NCBI RefSeq assembly: GCF_003318255.1
Contig: NZ_QOCF01000007.1
Span: 124,001-188,000 of the forward strand
Length of the DNA stretch: 64,000 nt
Source of the DNA: Ruegeria sp. A3M17
Lineage (GTDB): Bacteria > Pseudomonadota > Alphaproteobacteria > Rhodobacterales > Rhodobacteraceae
Reading direction: 5' to 3'
Positions 35,794 to 45,699 of the stretch are shown piece after piece. Within the stretch, counting starts at the first letter, position 1. The number at the start of each line of letters is the position of its first letter. Position numbers and translations under genes: made by a program. Under the pieces are notes generated by a model. The model had not been told where the DNA came from. It did not search any database and saw only the letters and a list, made by a program, of their open reading frames with translations.

Positions 35794-37758
35794 ATGACAA
35801 CCGCTGCCCAGGCAGAAGCCAATACCTTTCCGCCGTCCGCCGAAACCGTGGCCCGCACGCATGTTAATGCTGAAAAATACACTGAGATGTATGCGGCTTC
35901 GATCAACGATCCCGTCGCGTTCTGGGACGAACAAGGCAAGCGTATCGACTGGATCAAGCCCTACACCCAGGTCAAAGACGTAAGCTACGATTTTGGCTCG
36001 GTCGGAATCAACTGGTACGCGGACGGCACGCTGAACGTTTCGGCCAACTGTCTGGACCGCCACCTGAATACCCGCGGCGATCAAACTGCGATCATCTGGG
36101 AACCGGATGATCCGAAAGACGAAGCGCAGCACATCACCTATGCTGAGTTGCACCGCCGGACCTGCCGGATGGCAAACATTCTGGAATCGCTGGGCGTGCG
36201 TAAGGGCGACCGCGTCGTGATCTATATGCCGATGATCCCCGAGGCCGCCTATGCCATGTTGGCCTGCGCGCGCATTGGCGCGATCCATTCGATCGTCTTT
36301 GCGGGTTTCTCACCAGACGCTCTGGCGGCGCGCGTCAATGGCTGCGACGCAAAGGTTGTGATCACCGCCGACGAGGCCCCGCGAGGTGGCCGCAAGACCG
36401 CGCTTAAATCCAATGCGGATGCTGCTCTTCTGCACTGCAAAGACACAGTGAAATGCCTGGTCGTAAAGCGCACCGGTGGTCAAACAACATGGATTGCCGA
36501 CCGCGACTACGACTATAACGAAATGGCGCTTGAGGCGGACGACTACTGCGCACCCGCTGAGATGAGCGCAGAAGACCCGCTGTTCATCCTCTACACCTCC
36601 GGCTCGACCGGACAACCCAAGGGTGTGGTGCATACCACTGGCGGCTATCTGGTTTTCGCATCGCTGACCCATGAGATCACCTTCGACTACCACGAGGGCG
36701 ATGTGTATTGGTGCACGGCTGACGTGGGCTGGGTCACAGGCCACAGCTATATCGTCTACGGCCCGCTGGCCAACGGCGCAACTACACTAATGTTCGAAGG
36801 TGTTCCGACCTACCCCGACGCGGGCCGTTTCTGGGAGGTTTGCGCCAAGCACAAGGTCAACCAGTTTTACACCGCACCAACGGCTATCCGCGCATTGATG
36901 GGGCAAGGCAACGAGTGGGTCGACAAGCATGATCTGAGCGACCTCAAACTACTGGGCACCGTGGGCGAACCGATCAACCCTGAAGCCTGGAACTGGTACA
37001 ATGAAGTGGTCGGTAAAGGAAATTGCCCCATCGTTGACACGTGGTGGCAGACCGAGACCGGCGGTCACCTGATGACCCCCCTTCCCGGTGCACACGCGAT
37101 GAAACCGGGTGCTGCCATGAAGCCGTTCTTCGGCATTCAGCCCGTGGTTCTGGACCCGCAGTCAGGCGTCGAGATCAACGGCAACGGTGTCGAAGGTGTT
37201 CTGTGCATCAAAGACAGCTGGCCCGGTCAGATGCGTACCGTTTGGGGCGACCATGAGCGGTTCGAAAAGACCTATTTCTCGGATTACAAAGGCTACTACT
37301 TCACCGGGGACGGCTGCCGCCGTGATGAGGATGGCGATTACTGGATCACCGGCCGTGTGGATGACGTGATCAACGTCTCGGGCCACCGTATGGGGACCGC
37401 CGAGGTCGAAAGCGCGCTTGTAGCACATGCCGCCGTGGCTGAGGCCGCCGTGGTCGGATATCCCCATGAGATCAAAGGGCAAGGCATCTATTGCTATGTC
37501 ACTCTGATGAATGACCGTGATCCCTCGGATGAGTTGCTGAAAGAGTTGCGTACCTGGGTCCGGACAGAAATCGGTCCGATTGCATCGCCTGACGTGATCC
37601 AGTGGGCCCCTGGTCTGCCCAAGACCCGCTCGGGCAAGATTATGCGCCGTATCCTGCGCAAGATTGCCGAGAATGACTTTGGCGCATTGGGTGACACGTC
37701 TACGCTTGCCGATCCGTCGGTGGTCGAAGACCTGATCGAAAACCGTGCGAACAAGTGA
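35794..37758 (+). CDS. acs: acetyl-CoA synthetase
   Basis: This AMP-forming enzyme activates acetate to acetyl-CoA. The 654-residue protein carries the ATP-binding loop [20 protein letters not shown] (residues 265-284), [10 protein letters not shown] near residue 415, and the C-terminal [17 protein letters not shown] with the regulatory lysine that is acetylated in known Acs proteins. GGGAGGAG lies 7 nt before the ATG. A symporter pair for acetate-like substrates lies downstream, consistent with acetate uptake and activation. Confidence 0.97.
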   Translation: MTTAAQAEANTFPPSAETVARTHVNAEKYTEMYAASINDPVAFWDEQGKRIDWIKPYTQVKDVSYDFGSVGINWYADGTLNVSANCLDRHLNTRGDQTAIIWEPDDPKDEAQHITYAELHRRTCRMANILESLGVRKGDRVVIYMPMIPEAAYAMLACARIGAIHSIVFAGFSPDALAARVNGCDAKVVITADEAPRGGRKTALKSNADAALLHCKDTVKCLVVKRTGGQTTWIADRDYDYNEMALEADDYCAPAEMSAEDPLFILYTSGSTGQPKGVVHTTGGYLVFASLTHEITFDYHEGDVYWCTADVGWVTGHSYIVYGPLANGATTLMFEGVPTYPDAGRFWEVCAKHKVNQFYTAPTAIRALMGQGNEWVDKHDLSDLKLLGTVGEPINPEAWNWYNEVVGKGNCPIVDTWWQTETGGHLMTPLPGAHAMKPGAAMKPFFGIQPVVLDPQSGVEINGNGVEGVLCIKDSWPGQMRTVWGDHERFEKTYFSDYKGYYFTGDGCRRDEDGDYWITGRVDDVINVSGHRMGTAEVESALVAHAAVAEAAVVGYPHEIKGQGIYCYVTLMNDRDPSDELLKELRTWVRTEIGPIASPDVIQWAPGLPKTRSGKIMRRILRKIAENDFGALGDTSTLADPSVVEDLIENRANK

Positions 37759-37765
37759 GGATGTG

Positions 37766-38449
37766 ATGGACGCTGCCACGATCACCACACCCGCTGTTCT
37801 GATCCTTCTCGGCCCTCCGGGTGCCGGGAAGGGAACACAGGCCCGTATGCTCGAGGACAAGTTCGGGCTGGTACAACTCAGCACTGGCGACCTATTGCGT
37901 GCAGCTGTCGCCGCAGGAACTGAGGCCGGCAAGGCCGCGAAGACGGTAATGGAAGCCGGCGATCTGGTCAGCGACGAGATCGTCATTGCCATTTTGCGCG
38001 ACCGTCTTGCTGAACCGGATTGCGCCAAGGGCGTCATTCTGGACGGCTTTCCTCGCACCACGGTTCAGGCCGAGGCGCTGGACGGATTGCTGTCGGAAAC
38101 CGGGCAGAAGATCAACGCCGCCATCAGTCTTGAGGTTGAGGACGGTGAAATGGTGATCCGTATCTCAGGCCGCTACACCTGCGCCGGATGTGGCGAAGGG
38201 TTTCATGACACGTTCAAGGTCCCTGTTGTTAAAGGCAAGTGTGACAAGTGCGGCAGCACCGAGTTCAAGCGCCGTGCTGATGACAACGCTGAAACCGTCG
38301 CCTCGCGACTGGCCGCATATCACGCGCAAACCGCACCTTTGATTACCTATTACCAAGACCACGGCGTTCTGAAAGGTCTGAACGCCATGGGCAATATCGA
38401 CGACATCGCTGGCAATCTGGAAAGGATCGTCAGCGACGCGATGAACTAA
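37766..38449 (+). CDS. adk: adenylate kinase, zinc-lid type
   Basis: This enzyme catalyses AMP + ATP to 2 ADP. The P-loop GPPGAGKGTQ begins near residue 15. The lid holds a four-cysteine zinc site, CAGC and CDKC, and the family's DGFPRTTVQAEAL is present. I start at the ATG at 37766, 7 nt after the acs stop with GAGG upstream. Its place right after acs makes sense because Acs releases AMP, which Adk recycles. A second adk elsewhere (ribosomal protein operon) is possible. Confidence 0.95.
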   Translation: MDAATITTPAVLILLGPPGAGKGTQARMLEDKFGLVQLSTGDLLRAAVAAGTEAGKAAKTVMEAGDLVSDEIVIAILRDRLAEPDCAKGVILDGFPRTTVQAEALDGLLSETGQKINAAISLEVEDGEMVIRISGRYTCAGCGEGFHDTFKVPVVKGKCDKCGSTEFKRRADDNAETVASRLAAYHAQTAPLITYYQDHGVLKGLNAMGNIDDIAGNLERIVSDAMN

Positions 38450-38634
38450 GGAAACCGGCCCGCCCTGAACAAGGGTCGAATTCCTAAAAGGAAAGCTTCA
38501 ATGGACCCGCCTTGGCGGACCAGAGAAGTCGTGCCTGATGCCAAGCTGGCATTCGGCATTTCGAAAAGCGGCCCCGCGCGTTGGAGGTTTAGGACAACGG
38601 GTCGCCCATGGAAGAAGCGAAGGAGGAACCCGCA

Positions 38635-38919
38635 ATGGCGGATCAATCAACACACTCCGCGCAGACTGCCGAGGCCGACAAGGGCTATTGGCAGGCGAAC
38701 CTGCGTCTCATCTACATCAGCCTCGTGATCTGGGCGCTGGTGTCTTTTGGATTCGGCATTCTGCTGCGTCCATTGCTGTCCGGCATTGCAGTTGGCGGCA
38801 CCGATCTGGGCTTTTGGTTCGCTCAGCAGGGATCAATCCTGGTCTTTCTGGTGCTGATCTTCAACTACGCCTGGCGCATGAACAAGTTGGACGCCGAATT
38901 TGGCGTGGATGAGGAGTAA
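38635..38919 (+). CDS. DUF4212 small subunit of sodium:solute symporter
   Basis: The 94-residue protein has two membrane helices (about residues 24-46 and 60-82) and the conserved start YWQANLRLIYISLVIWALVSFG (as YWQANLRL and ISLVIWALVSFG). DUF4212 proteins are the small partner of the following symporter. AGGAGG lies 8 nt before the ATG at 38635. It is 5 nt from the symporter gene. Confidence 0.9.
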   Translation: MADQSTHSAQTAEADKGYWQANLRLIYISLVIWALVSFGFGILLRPLLSGIAVGGTDLGFWFAQQGSILVFLVLIFNYAWRMNKLDAEFGVDEE

Positions 38920-38924
38920 GCGGA

Positions 38925-40709
38925 ATGGACCAGTTTACCATTAACCTGCTCTTTGTCGGCGCGAGTTTTGCGCTGTACATCGGCATCGCGATCTGGGCCC
39001 GTGCGGGTTCCACATCGGAATTCTACGCCGCCGGTCGCGGCATTCACCCGGTCACCAACGGTATGGCGACAGCGGCAGACTGGATGTCTGCAGCCTCGTT
39101 CATCTCGATGGCGGGCCTGATCGCTTTTACCGGTTATGACAATTCGACCTTCCTGATGGGTTGGACCGGCGGTTACGTGCTGCTGGCACTGCTGCTTGCG
39201 CCCTATCTGCGTAAGTTTGGCAAATACACTGTCTCGGAATTCATCGGCGACCGTTTCTACAGTCAGACTGCACGTATCGTGGCGGTGATCTGTCTGATCG
39301 TTGCGTCGGTGACTTACGTTATTGGTCAGATGACCGGCGTCGGCGTGGCCTTTGGCCGTTTTCTTGAGGTGTCGAACACCTCCGGACTGCTGATCGGTGC
39401 CTGTGTGGTGTTTGCCTACGCGGTGTTCGGTGGGATGAAAGGCGTGACCTACACTCAGGTCGCTCAGTACTGCGTTCTGATCACCGCCTACACCATCCCG
39501 GCGATCTTTATCTCGCTGCAGCTGACCGGCACGCCGGTTCCGGCGCTGGGTTTGTTCAGCGACACCGCAAGCGGTGAACCGTTGCTGACCAAATTGGACG
39601 CGATCGTGACCGAGTTGGGCTTCAACGAATACACGGCCCACCATTCGAACACGCTGAACATGGTTCTGTTCACACTGTCGCTGATGATCGGTACCGCCGG
39701 TCTGCCGCACGTGATCATGCGCTTCTTCACCGTGCCGAAAGTGTCTGACGCCCGCTGGTCCGCTGGCTGGACGCTGGTCTTCATCGCTCTGCTGTACCTC
39801 ACCGCCCCCGCGGTTGGCGCAATGGCGCGTCTGAACATCACCGACATGATGTGGCCCAACGGTGGCATCGAAGGCGGCGCGGTCTCGGTCGAGGATATCG
39901 ACAATGATCCTCGCTATGACTGGATGCAGACGTGGCAGAAAACCGGCCTGTTGGACTGGGAAGACAAGAACGGCGACGGCAAAATCCAGTACTACAACGA
40001 CAAGAACGCCGACATGCAGGTACTTGCGGAAGAAAAAGGCTGGGTCGGCAACGAGCTGACCAAGTTCAACCGCGACATCCTGGTTCTGGCCAACCCCGAG
40101 ATTGCCAACCTGCCGGGTTGGGTGATCGGTCTGGTCGCTGCCGGTGGTCTTGCGGCCGCTCTGTCGACCGCTGCGGGTCTGTTGCTGGCGATCTCGTCGG
40201 CAGTATCCCATGACCTTGTCAAAGGTGCGATCAACCCGCAAATCTCTGAAAAAGGAGAACTGCTGGCCGCTCGTATCGCAATGGCCGTGGCCATCGTCGT
40301 TGCAACCTATCTGGGTATGAACCCACCGGGTTTTGCAGCGCAAACCGTGGCACTTGCCTTCGGTCTGGCGGCCGCCTCGATCTTCCCGGCGCTGATGATG
40401 GGGATCTTCTCGACCCGCATCAACAACACCGGTGCCGTCGCAGGTATGCTGGCTGGTCTGACCGTAACTCTGGTCTACATCTTCCTGCACAAGGGCTGGC
40501 TGTTCATTCCGGGCACCAACTCGTTCACTGACGCTGATCCGCTTCTGGGTCCGATCAAGTCGACCTCGTTCGGTGCTATCGGTGCAATGATCAACTTCGG
40601 CGTTGCTTACGTTGTCGCCGGAATGACCAAAGAGACTCCACCGGAGATCGTTGAATTGGTCGAAAGCGTGCGTATTCCCCGTGGCGCCGGCGCAGCTCAG
40701 AATAAATGA
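38925..40709 (+). CDS. sodium:solute symporter family protein (VC_2705 subfamily, ActP-like)
   Basis: This 594-residue Na+/solute symporter of the SSS family has about 13 helices, with AADWMSAASFISMAGLIAF near residue 48 and YVIGQMTGVGVAFGRFL near residue 128. Related carriers transport acetate or other short carboxylates. An insertion near residues 305-375 rich in acidic residues (EDKNGDGKIQYYND) looks like an EF-hand-type loop, DKNGDGKIQ. The acs gene upstream supports acetate as substrate. It ends at a strong hairpin. Confidence 0.92.
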   Translation: MDQFTINLLFVGASFALYIGIAIWARAGSTSEFYAAGRGIHPVTNGMATAADWMSAASFISMAGLIAFTGYDNSTFLMGWTGGYVLLALLLAPYLRKFGKYTVSEFIGDRFYSQTARIVAVICLIVASVTYVIGQMTGVGVAFGRFLEVSNTSGLLIGACVVFAYAVFGGMKGVTYTQVAQYCVLITAYTIPAIFISLQLTGTPVPALGLFSDTASGEPLLTKLDAIVTELGFNEYTAHHSNTLNMVLFTLSLMIGTAGLPHVIMRFFTVPKVSDARWSAGWTLVFIALLYLTAPAVGAMARLNITDMMWPNGGIEGGAVSVEDIDNDPRYDWMQTWQKTGLLDWEDKNGDGKIQYYNDKNADMQVLAEEKGWVGNELTKFNRDILVLANPEIANLPGWVIGLVAAGGLAAALSTAAGLLLAISSAVSHDLVKGAINPQISEKGELLAARIAMAVAIVVATYLGMNPPGFAAQTVALAFGLAAASIFPALMMGIFSTRINNTGAVAGMLAGLTVTLVYIFLHKGWLFIPGTNSFTDADPLLGPIKSTSFGAIGAMINFGVAYVVAGMTKETPPEIVELVESVRIPRGAGAAQNK

Positions 40710-40763
40710 GTATGATGTGGTGCATGGATCCTTTTCACGCACCGCATCTTTCGACCCACTACT

Positions 40764-40793
40764 CCCGCCCGGCACTATGCCGGGCGGGATTTT
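40764..40793 (+). terminator. terminator/attenuator after the symporter gene
   Basis: A 10-bp GC stem (CCCGCCCGGC with GCCGGGCGGG, loop ACTAT) is followed by ATTTTTC. Only 28 nt remain to the next start codon at 40821, so no promoter fits between. The following genes would then depend on read-through or on a promoter inside or before the hairpin. Confidence 0.85.
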
Positions 40794-40820
40794 TCAAAAC
40801 CGGAAAGCCAGGATTTGACG

Positions 40821-42644
40821 ATGCCCCTGTCTCATGACGAAATCACCCGGTTCCTGAAATCCGTCCACCCCTACGATGCCCTGCCCCCAGAAACACTGGA
40901 TCAGATCGCCAATCAGATCGAGGTTTGGGAGGTCGAGGAAGACTTTCCCGTGTACGAACTTGGGCACACCCTGCCCGGTGTTTTCGTGATCTATGAGGGG
41001 CACGTCGAAATCACCGATGAGAACGACGCCGTGGTATCTCATCTTGGTCTGCGCAATTCGTTTGGTGAGCGTGGGCTACTGAAAGACGGGAAGGCCGCGA
41101 CCAAGGCGCGCGCGCATACGCCGTCCGTCTTGCTGGTCCTGCCGCCAGATCTGGTGCGCGAGTTGATCGATGGGCACGACGTCGTTTCGAAATTCTTCAA
41201 CCGGACCCGTTCGAACCGGTCCGGCCCGCAGAGCTTGGCCACCAGCGCGATTGACGTTCTTATGGCGCATAACCCGGCAACTTGCCCACCGGACACATCA
41301 GTTCAAGAAGCCGCCCGGATCATGCGTGACAAGCACATTTCATCCTTGTGCGTCACCGAAACGGATAAACTGCTGGGCATCGCCACCTTGCGCGATATCT
41401 CGGGCAAATACGTAGCCGATGGCATGCCCGCAGACACGCCGGTGTCAGCGATCATGACGGCGAACCCAATCACCCTGTCACCATTTGACATTGGATCGGA
41501 CGTTCTGCACGTGATGATGGAACGTGGGATCGGTCACATTCCGATTAGCGAAGGTGGACGTTTGGTCGGCATCGTAACGCAAACGGACCTAACCCATTAT
41601 CAGGCGGTGAATTCGGCAGAGCTTGTCCGCCGGATCGCACAAGCGGACTCGGCGGATCAAATGGCGGCGGTCACTGCTGACATCCCGCAACTTCTGGTGC
41701 AACTGGTGGCTGCCGGAAACCGGCACGAGATCGTGACGCGGCTGATAACGGACATTGCAGACACGGCAACCCGCCGGTTGTTGGCCTTGGCCGAGGACAA
41801 GCTGGGCCCAGCACCCGTTCCCTATCTGTGGTTGGCCTGTGGGTCGCAAGGGCGGCAAGAACAAACTGGAGTATCCGATCAGGACAACTGTCTGATGCTG
41901 GACGACAGCGTGACCGATGCCGATATGAAGTACTTCGCCGAGCTTGCCAAATACGTCTCGGATGGCCTGGACACCTGCGGATATTTCTATTGCCCGGGCG
42001 ACATGATGGCGACCAACCCACGATGGTGTCAGCCGGTGCGCGTCTGGCGCGACTACTTCAACGGATGGATCGCCAAACCGAACCCCGAGGCGCAGATGCT
42101 GGCCTCAGTCATGTTCGACCTCCGCCCTATCGGCGGGGCCTTTCACCTGTTCGACGATCTGCAGGCCGAGACACTGGCAGCGGCCAACGCAAACTCGATC
42201 TTTGTGGCGCACATGATTTCAAATTCGCTTAAGCACACGCCTCCGCTGGGGCTGCTGCGCGGGTTTGCGACCATCCGGTCTGGTGAACATCGCAACACAC
42301 TGGACCTCAAACATAACGGAGTGGTCCCAGTCGTTGACCTTGCCCGGATCTACAGCCTTCAGGGTCAATTGACCGAAGCCAATACTCGGGCGCGTCTGAA
42401 AGCCGCCGCATCTGGCGGCATCCTCAGCCCATCGGGCGCGCGGGATTTGCTGGATGCGTACGATCTGATCGCAGAAACCCGCCTTGAGCATCAGGTCAGG
42501 CTTGTGAAGGGCGATCGAAAGCCGGACAATTTCCTACCGCCCTCAGACCTTTCGGATTTTGAGCGAAGTCATCTTCGGGATGCGTTCGTTGTGGTAAAAA
42601 CCATGCAATCAGCAGTAGGTCACGGCAAGGGAATGCTGGGCTAA
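40821..42644 (+). CDS. cNMP-binding/CBS/DUF294 nucleotidyltransferase-like protein
   Basis: The 607-residue cytosolic protein has four parts: a cyclic-nucleotide-binding-type domain (about residues 15-120), two CBS repeats (145-265), a DUF294 nucleotidyltransferase-like domain with the GSQGRQEQTGVSDQDN motif (near residue 343) and a DUF294 C-terminal helical domain (460-600). The aspartates after GSxGR are the expected metal ligands. This group accompanies VC_2705-type symporters in many proteobacteria, and a signalling or regulatory role is assumed. AGGA lies before the ATG. Confidence 0.9.
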   Translation: MPLSHDEITRFLKSVHPYDALPPETLDQIANQIEVWEVEEDFPVYELGHTLPGVFVIYEGHVEITDENDAVVSHLGLRNSFGERGLLKDGKAATKARAHTPSVLLVLPPDLVRELIDGHDVVSKFFNRTRSNRSGPQSLATSAIDVLMAHNPATCPPDTSVQEAARIMRDKHISSLCVTETDKLLGIATLRDISGKYVADGMPADTPVSAIMTANPITLSPFDIGSDVLHVMMERGIGHIPISEGGRLVGIVTQTDLTHYQAVNSAELVRRIAQADSADQMAAVTADIPQLLVQLVAAGNRHEIVTRLITDIADTATRRLLALAEDKLGPAPVPYLWLACGSQGRQEQTGVSDQDNCLMLDDSVTDADMKYFAELAKYVSDGLDTCGYFYCPGDMMATNPRWCQPVRVWRDYFNGWIAKPNPEAQMLASVMFDLRPIGGAFHLFDDLQAETLAAANANSIFVAHMISNSLKHTPPLGLLRGFATIRSGEHRNTLDLKHNGVVPVVDLARIYSLQGQLTEANTRARLKAAASGGILSPSGARDLLDAYDLIAETRLEHQVRLVKGDRKPDNFLPPSDLSDFERSHLRDAFVVVKTMQSAVGHGKGMLG

Positions 42645-42690
42645 GGCGGCGATAACTATTGGCGAATACGCCAGACATACGGAGAGTCAC

Positions 42691-43209
42691 ATGTTTCTGG
42701 AACTGATTGGCACAATATTTGCAGGCTTTGCTTTTGCGGGCATCGTAATGGTTCTGAACAAAGTGACGGGTGGCCGCCTGCCCCGTTGGATGACACCCGT
42801 TGCCGCGGGTCTCGGCATGATCGGCATGACGATTACCAGTGAATATTCCTGGTACGACCGCACACGCGATACCCTTCCCGAAGGTATGATCGTCATTCAA
42901 GAAGTTGAAAGTCGCGCCTTCTATCGCCCCTGGACCTATGCTGTGCCCTTCGTAGACCGCTTTGCCGCCATTGATGCCGGTTCCGTTCGCACCAATGAAC
43001 AGGTTCCTGAACAACGGTTGGTGGAACTGTATCTCTTTGGTCGCTGGGCCCCGGTCTCAAAACTGCCGGTCGTGGTCAACTGCAAAGAGTTCAGCCGCGC
43101 CAACCTTGCGGATGGGGCAGAATTCGCGGATGACGGGCGGCTGCTGAACGCCGACTGGATCGACGTCACCGCCAGTGACCCAATTGTCGAGGCAACCTGC
43201 GGAGTGTGA
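42691..43209 (+). CDS. uncharacterised membrane protein
   Basis: I do not recognise a named family. The 172-residue protein starts with two hydrophobic helices (residues 2-24 and about 36-50) followed by a soluble part with RTRDTLPEGMIVIQEVESR and two cysteines (VVVNCKEF and the penultimate region EATCGV). Its position between the DUF294 gene and the exonuclease, 1 nt from the latter, suggests the same operon. Confidence 0.75.
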   Translation: MFLELIGTIFAGFAFAGIVMVLNKVTGGRLPRWMTPVAAGLGMIGMTITSEYSWYDRTRDTLPEGMIVIQEVESRAFYRPWTYAVPFVDRFAAIDAGSVRTNEQVPEQRLVELYLFGRWAPVSKLPVVVNCKEFSRANLADGAEFADDGRLLNADWIDVTASDPIVEATCGV

Positions 43210-43210
43210 C

Positions 43211-44623
43211 ATGCTGAACCGGTTAAGCCTGCGTCTGCGCATTTTCCTGTTCTTCTGCCTGCTGGCCTTTGGAGCTCTGACTGTCAGCTCGCTGGCACTG
43301 TGGATCAGCTATCGGCGCGTTGCTAATCCTGATCTGCTTGATTCCTTCATCTTTGCCGAAATCCTGATGGGTTTTGGGTTTCTGGCTTTGACTGCGGCGG
43401 TTTGGTTATTGTTCGACGACAATGTTGCAAAGCCAATCGAACGGATATCCGCCCAACTTAGGGCCCGCGCGCATGCCGGGGTCAGCACCGAATTGGACAC
43501 ACAGGCCGCGCGATATCTGGGTGATCTGGCACCAGCCGCGGCCGGACTGGCCGACCAATTGTCCGGTAAAACCATGGACGTCGCGCAGGCCGTGGCCGAG
43601 GAGACGGCACATCTGGCGGCAGAAAAACACCGTCTGACGGCCTTATTGACCGAAATCCCGGTTGCAATGCTGTTGGCGAGCCCAACACACAAGATCGTTT
43701 TGTACGATGGTCAGGCGGCCGAGGTTCTGGCACAGATTGCGCATCCCCGGCTGAATGCCTCGTTGTTTGAATACCTGCAATCTGACCTGCTGGAAGAGGC
43801 CCATTCCAAACTGGTGAAGACCGGGCTGGAGGTCGCCTGCGCGTTGACCAGCGTCGATGGTACGCAAAGTTACCGCACGCGCATGAAACCTCTTGGGAGC
43901 GCACCCGGATACATGCTGATCTTCGAGGACAGCGCCGTGAACATCGCACCCGAAGCCGCACGGCCTTTGGTGTATGACTTCGACTTGTTGAACACGTCGA
44001 CGGATGAGACCTTCGAAAACCTTGCTCTGCAGGATTTGTGTTTCGTCGTGTTTGACACCGAAACCACCGGACTGCTGCCACACAAGGACGAAATCGTTCA
44101 GATCGGAGCTGTACGGGTTGTCAACGGCCGCATCGTGGACGGAGAGCAGCTGGACATGCTGGTTGATCCTGGCATCCCGATCCCTCCATCCTCAACCAAG
44201 GTTCACAAGATCAGCGATCGCATGGTTCAGGGCGCACCGGACATTGCAGAGGCCGGGCGCGCGCTGCATCAATTCGCCCGCGATGCAGTGATCGTGGCCC
44301 ATAACGCGCCATTCGACTTGGCATTTTTGCGACGACATGCAAAACGCATAGATGTCGATTGGGATCACCCCATTCTGGATACGGTTCTATTGTCTGCCGT
44401 GCTGTTTGGGGCAAGTGATAAACACACGCTGGACGCCCTGTGCGAACGGTTGGAGATCACCATCCCCGAACAACTGCGCCATACCGCCCTGGGTGATGCG
44501 GTTGCTACCGCCGAAGCACTGGTCAGAATGCTACCGATGCTTCAGGCGCGCGGCATGACAACCTTTGGCCTGGTCGTTGAGGCAACGCGGCAACACGGTC
44601 GTTTGTTGGAAGACCTGAACTAG
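43211..44623 (+). CDS. membrane-anchored 3'-5' exonuclease (DnaQ-like)
   Basis: Two N-terminal helices (residues 10-37 and 48-68) are followed by a HAMP/PAS-like region (about 75-250) and a C-terminal DEDDh exonuclease domain. The three exonuclease motifs are VFDTETTG, HNAPFDLAFL and HTALGDAVATAEAL, so all five catalytic residues are present. The layout resembles a sensor protein with a nuclease in place of a kinase output. It is the usual partner of DUF294 proteins beside SSS symporters. The ATG at 43211 overlaps no other reading frame. Confidence 0.9.
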   Translation: MLNRLSLRLRIFLFFCLLAFGALTVSSLALWISYRRVANPDLLDSFIFAEILMGFGFLALTAAVWLLFDDNVAKPIERISAQLRARAHAGVSTELDTQAARYLGDLAPAAAGLADQLSGKTMDVAQAVAEETAHLAAEKHRLTALLTEIPVAMLLASPTHKIVLYDGQAAEVLAQIAHPRLNASLFEYLQSDLLEEAHSKLVKTGLEVACALTSVDGTQSYRTRMKPLGSAPGYMLIFEDSAVNIAPEAARPLVYDFDLLNTSTDETFENLALQDLCFVVFDTETTGLLPHKDEIVQIGAVRVVNGRIVDGEQLDMLVDPGIPIPPSSTKVHKISDRMVQGAPDIAEAGRALHQFARDAVIVAHNAPFDLAFLRRHAKRIDVDWDHPILDTVLLSAVLFGASDKHTLDALCERLEITIPEQLRHTALGDAVATAEALVRMLPMLQARGMTTFGLVVEATRQHGRLLEDLN

Positions 44624-44712
44624 TTCGGAAAACACGCATACCGGACGCAGCTTTTCATGGACAAACCCCGCGCGTCGTGGCACCTGAGGCACGGCCACGG
44701 GATGAGCGCGCA

Positions 44713-45213
44713 ATGACGGAAAAACAATTCAGTCCAACCCCGGATCAAAGCACCGCTTTCCGTGAAGCGTTGGGGTGTTTCGGAACCGGTGTGACGGTGA
44801 TCACCACGAACACCGATCAGGGCCCTCGGGCCATTACGGTCAACTCATTCGCGTCGGTATCGCTGGACCCGCCCCTTGTTTTGTGGTGCTTGGCCAAAGA
44901 CTCCAACCGGTTCGACGATTTCAACACCAGCCGACATTATTCGATCCACGTGATGGGACAGGATCAGCAGGAACAGGCCCTGCGCTTTGCCCGCGATGGC
45001 AAAGATTTCTCGCACGCGGAATGGGCCCACGACCCTGCGCGTCGGCCGCAATTATCCGGTTGTCTGGCGCGGTTTGACTGTCAGGTGCACGCCCAACACG
45101 ATGCGGGGGATCACCTGATCATTGTTGGTGAGGTGCAAAAGGTCATGTACCGCACCGGCAAAGGTTTGATCTTTAAACGTGGTCAATTTGGCGGTTTTGC
45201 GGATCTGATCTGA
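44713..45213 (+). CDS. flavin reductase family protein
   Basis: The 166-residue protein has the split-barrel flavin reductase fold: FREALGCFGTGVTVITT near the N-terminus, then VNSFASVSLDPPLVLWCL and SRHYSIHVM. Such proteins reduce FMN or FAD with NAD(P)H, often feeding a partner monooxygenase. No oxygenase gene is adjacent. It is convergent with the DUF6505 gene, the stops being 4 nt apart. Confidence 0.88.
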   Translation: MTEKQFSPTPDQSTAFREALGCFGTGVTVITTNTDQGPRAITVNSFASVSLDPPLVLWCLAKDSNRFDDFNTSRHYSIHVMGQDQQEQALRFARDGKDFSHAEWAHDPARRPQLSGCLARFDCQVHAQHDAGDHLIIVGEVQKVMYRTGKGLIFKRGQFGGFADLI

Positions 45214-45216
45214 CGG

Positions 45217-45699
45217 TTATTCGTCCAACGACCCATGTACGGCCAGAGCCTCTAGCTGAGTCTCTTGCGGCGTGATCACGCGGAAAGCCTCACGCACTCC
45301 CGCATCTGACAGCTCGCGCGAGACGGTTAGCAGCGTGTTTGGATTATGCTCATCACACAGCTCGGACATATGAGCGATCTCGGCCAGTGCGACGTCCATG
45401 GCGGCCTCGACCGACGGTGCCCCGTAAAGCTGCACAAAGTGTTCAGCAAGGCTCTGCGCGATCTGATCCATCTCGGCCTGTTCCACCTGAGTAACCGCGA
45501 CGAATGTCACGCGCCCAAAGGTTTCCACGCCCAACCAGCCATTCGCAAAAGCCTGACGCGCCTTGCCTTCAAGATCGCCTTCGCCCCAATTTGAGAACTC
45601 GAACCCGCCCGAGAGGCACCACTCGCCTGTTCGCGCCGGGGAGTGGAACACATTCATGTCGCTTTCGTCGAAATGGATTGCGCGGGCCAGTTTCATCAT
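45217..45699 (-). CDS. DUF6505 family protein
   Basis: The 160-residue soluble protein has MMKLARAIHFDESDMNVFHSPA (as KLARAIHFDESD and MNVFHSPARTGEW) at its start, then GWLGVETFGRVTFVAVT and a C-terminal helical half. I assign it to DUF6505, which in Rhodobacterales follows a lipoate-ligase-like gene as here. The function is unknown. Its start overlaps the stop of the upstream gene by 4 nt. Confidence 0.6.
   Translation of the reverse strand: MMKLARAIHFDESDMNVFHSPARTGEWCLSGGFEFSNWGEGDLEGKARQAFANGWLGVETFGRVTFVAVTQVEQAEMDQIAQSLAEHFVQLYGAPSVEAAMDVALAEIAHMSELCDEHNPNTLLTVSRELSDAGVREAFRVITPQETQLEALAVHGSLDE

Noticed and set aside
38865..40775. 636-codon open frame antisense to the symporter gene
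   Set aside because: It mirrors the codon structure of a clear symporter gene, has His/Gln/Arg-rich composition and no family features.
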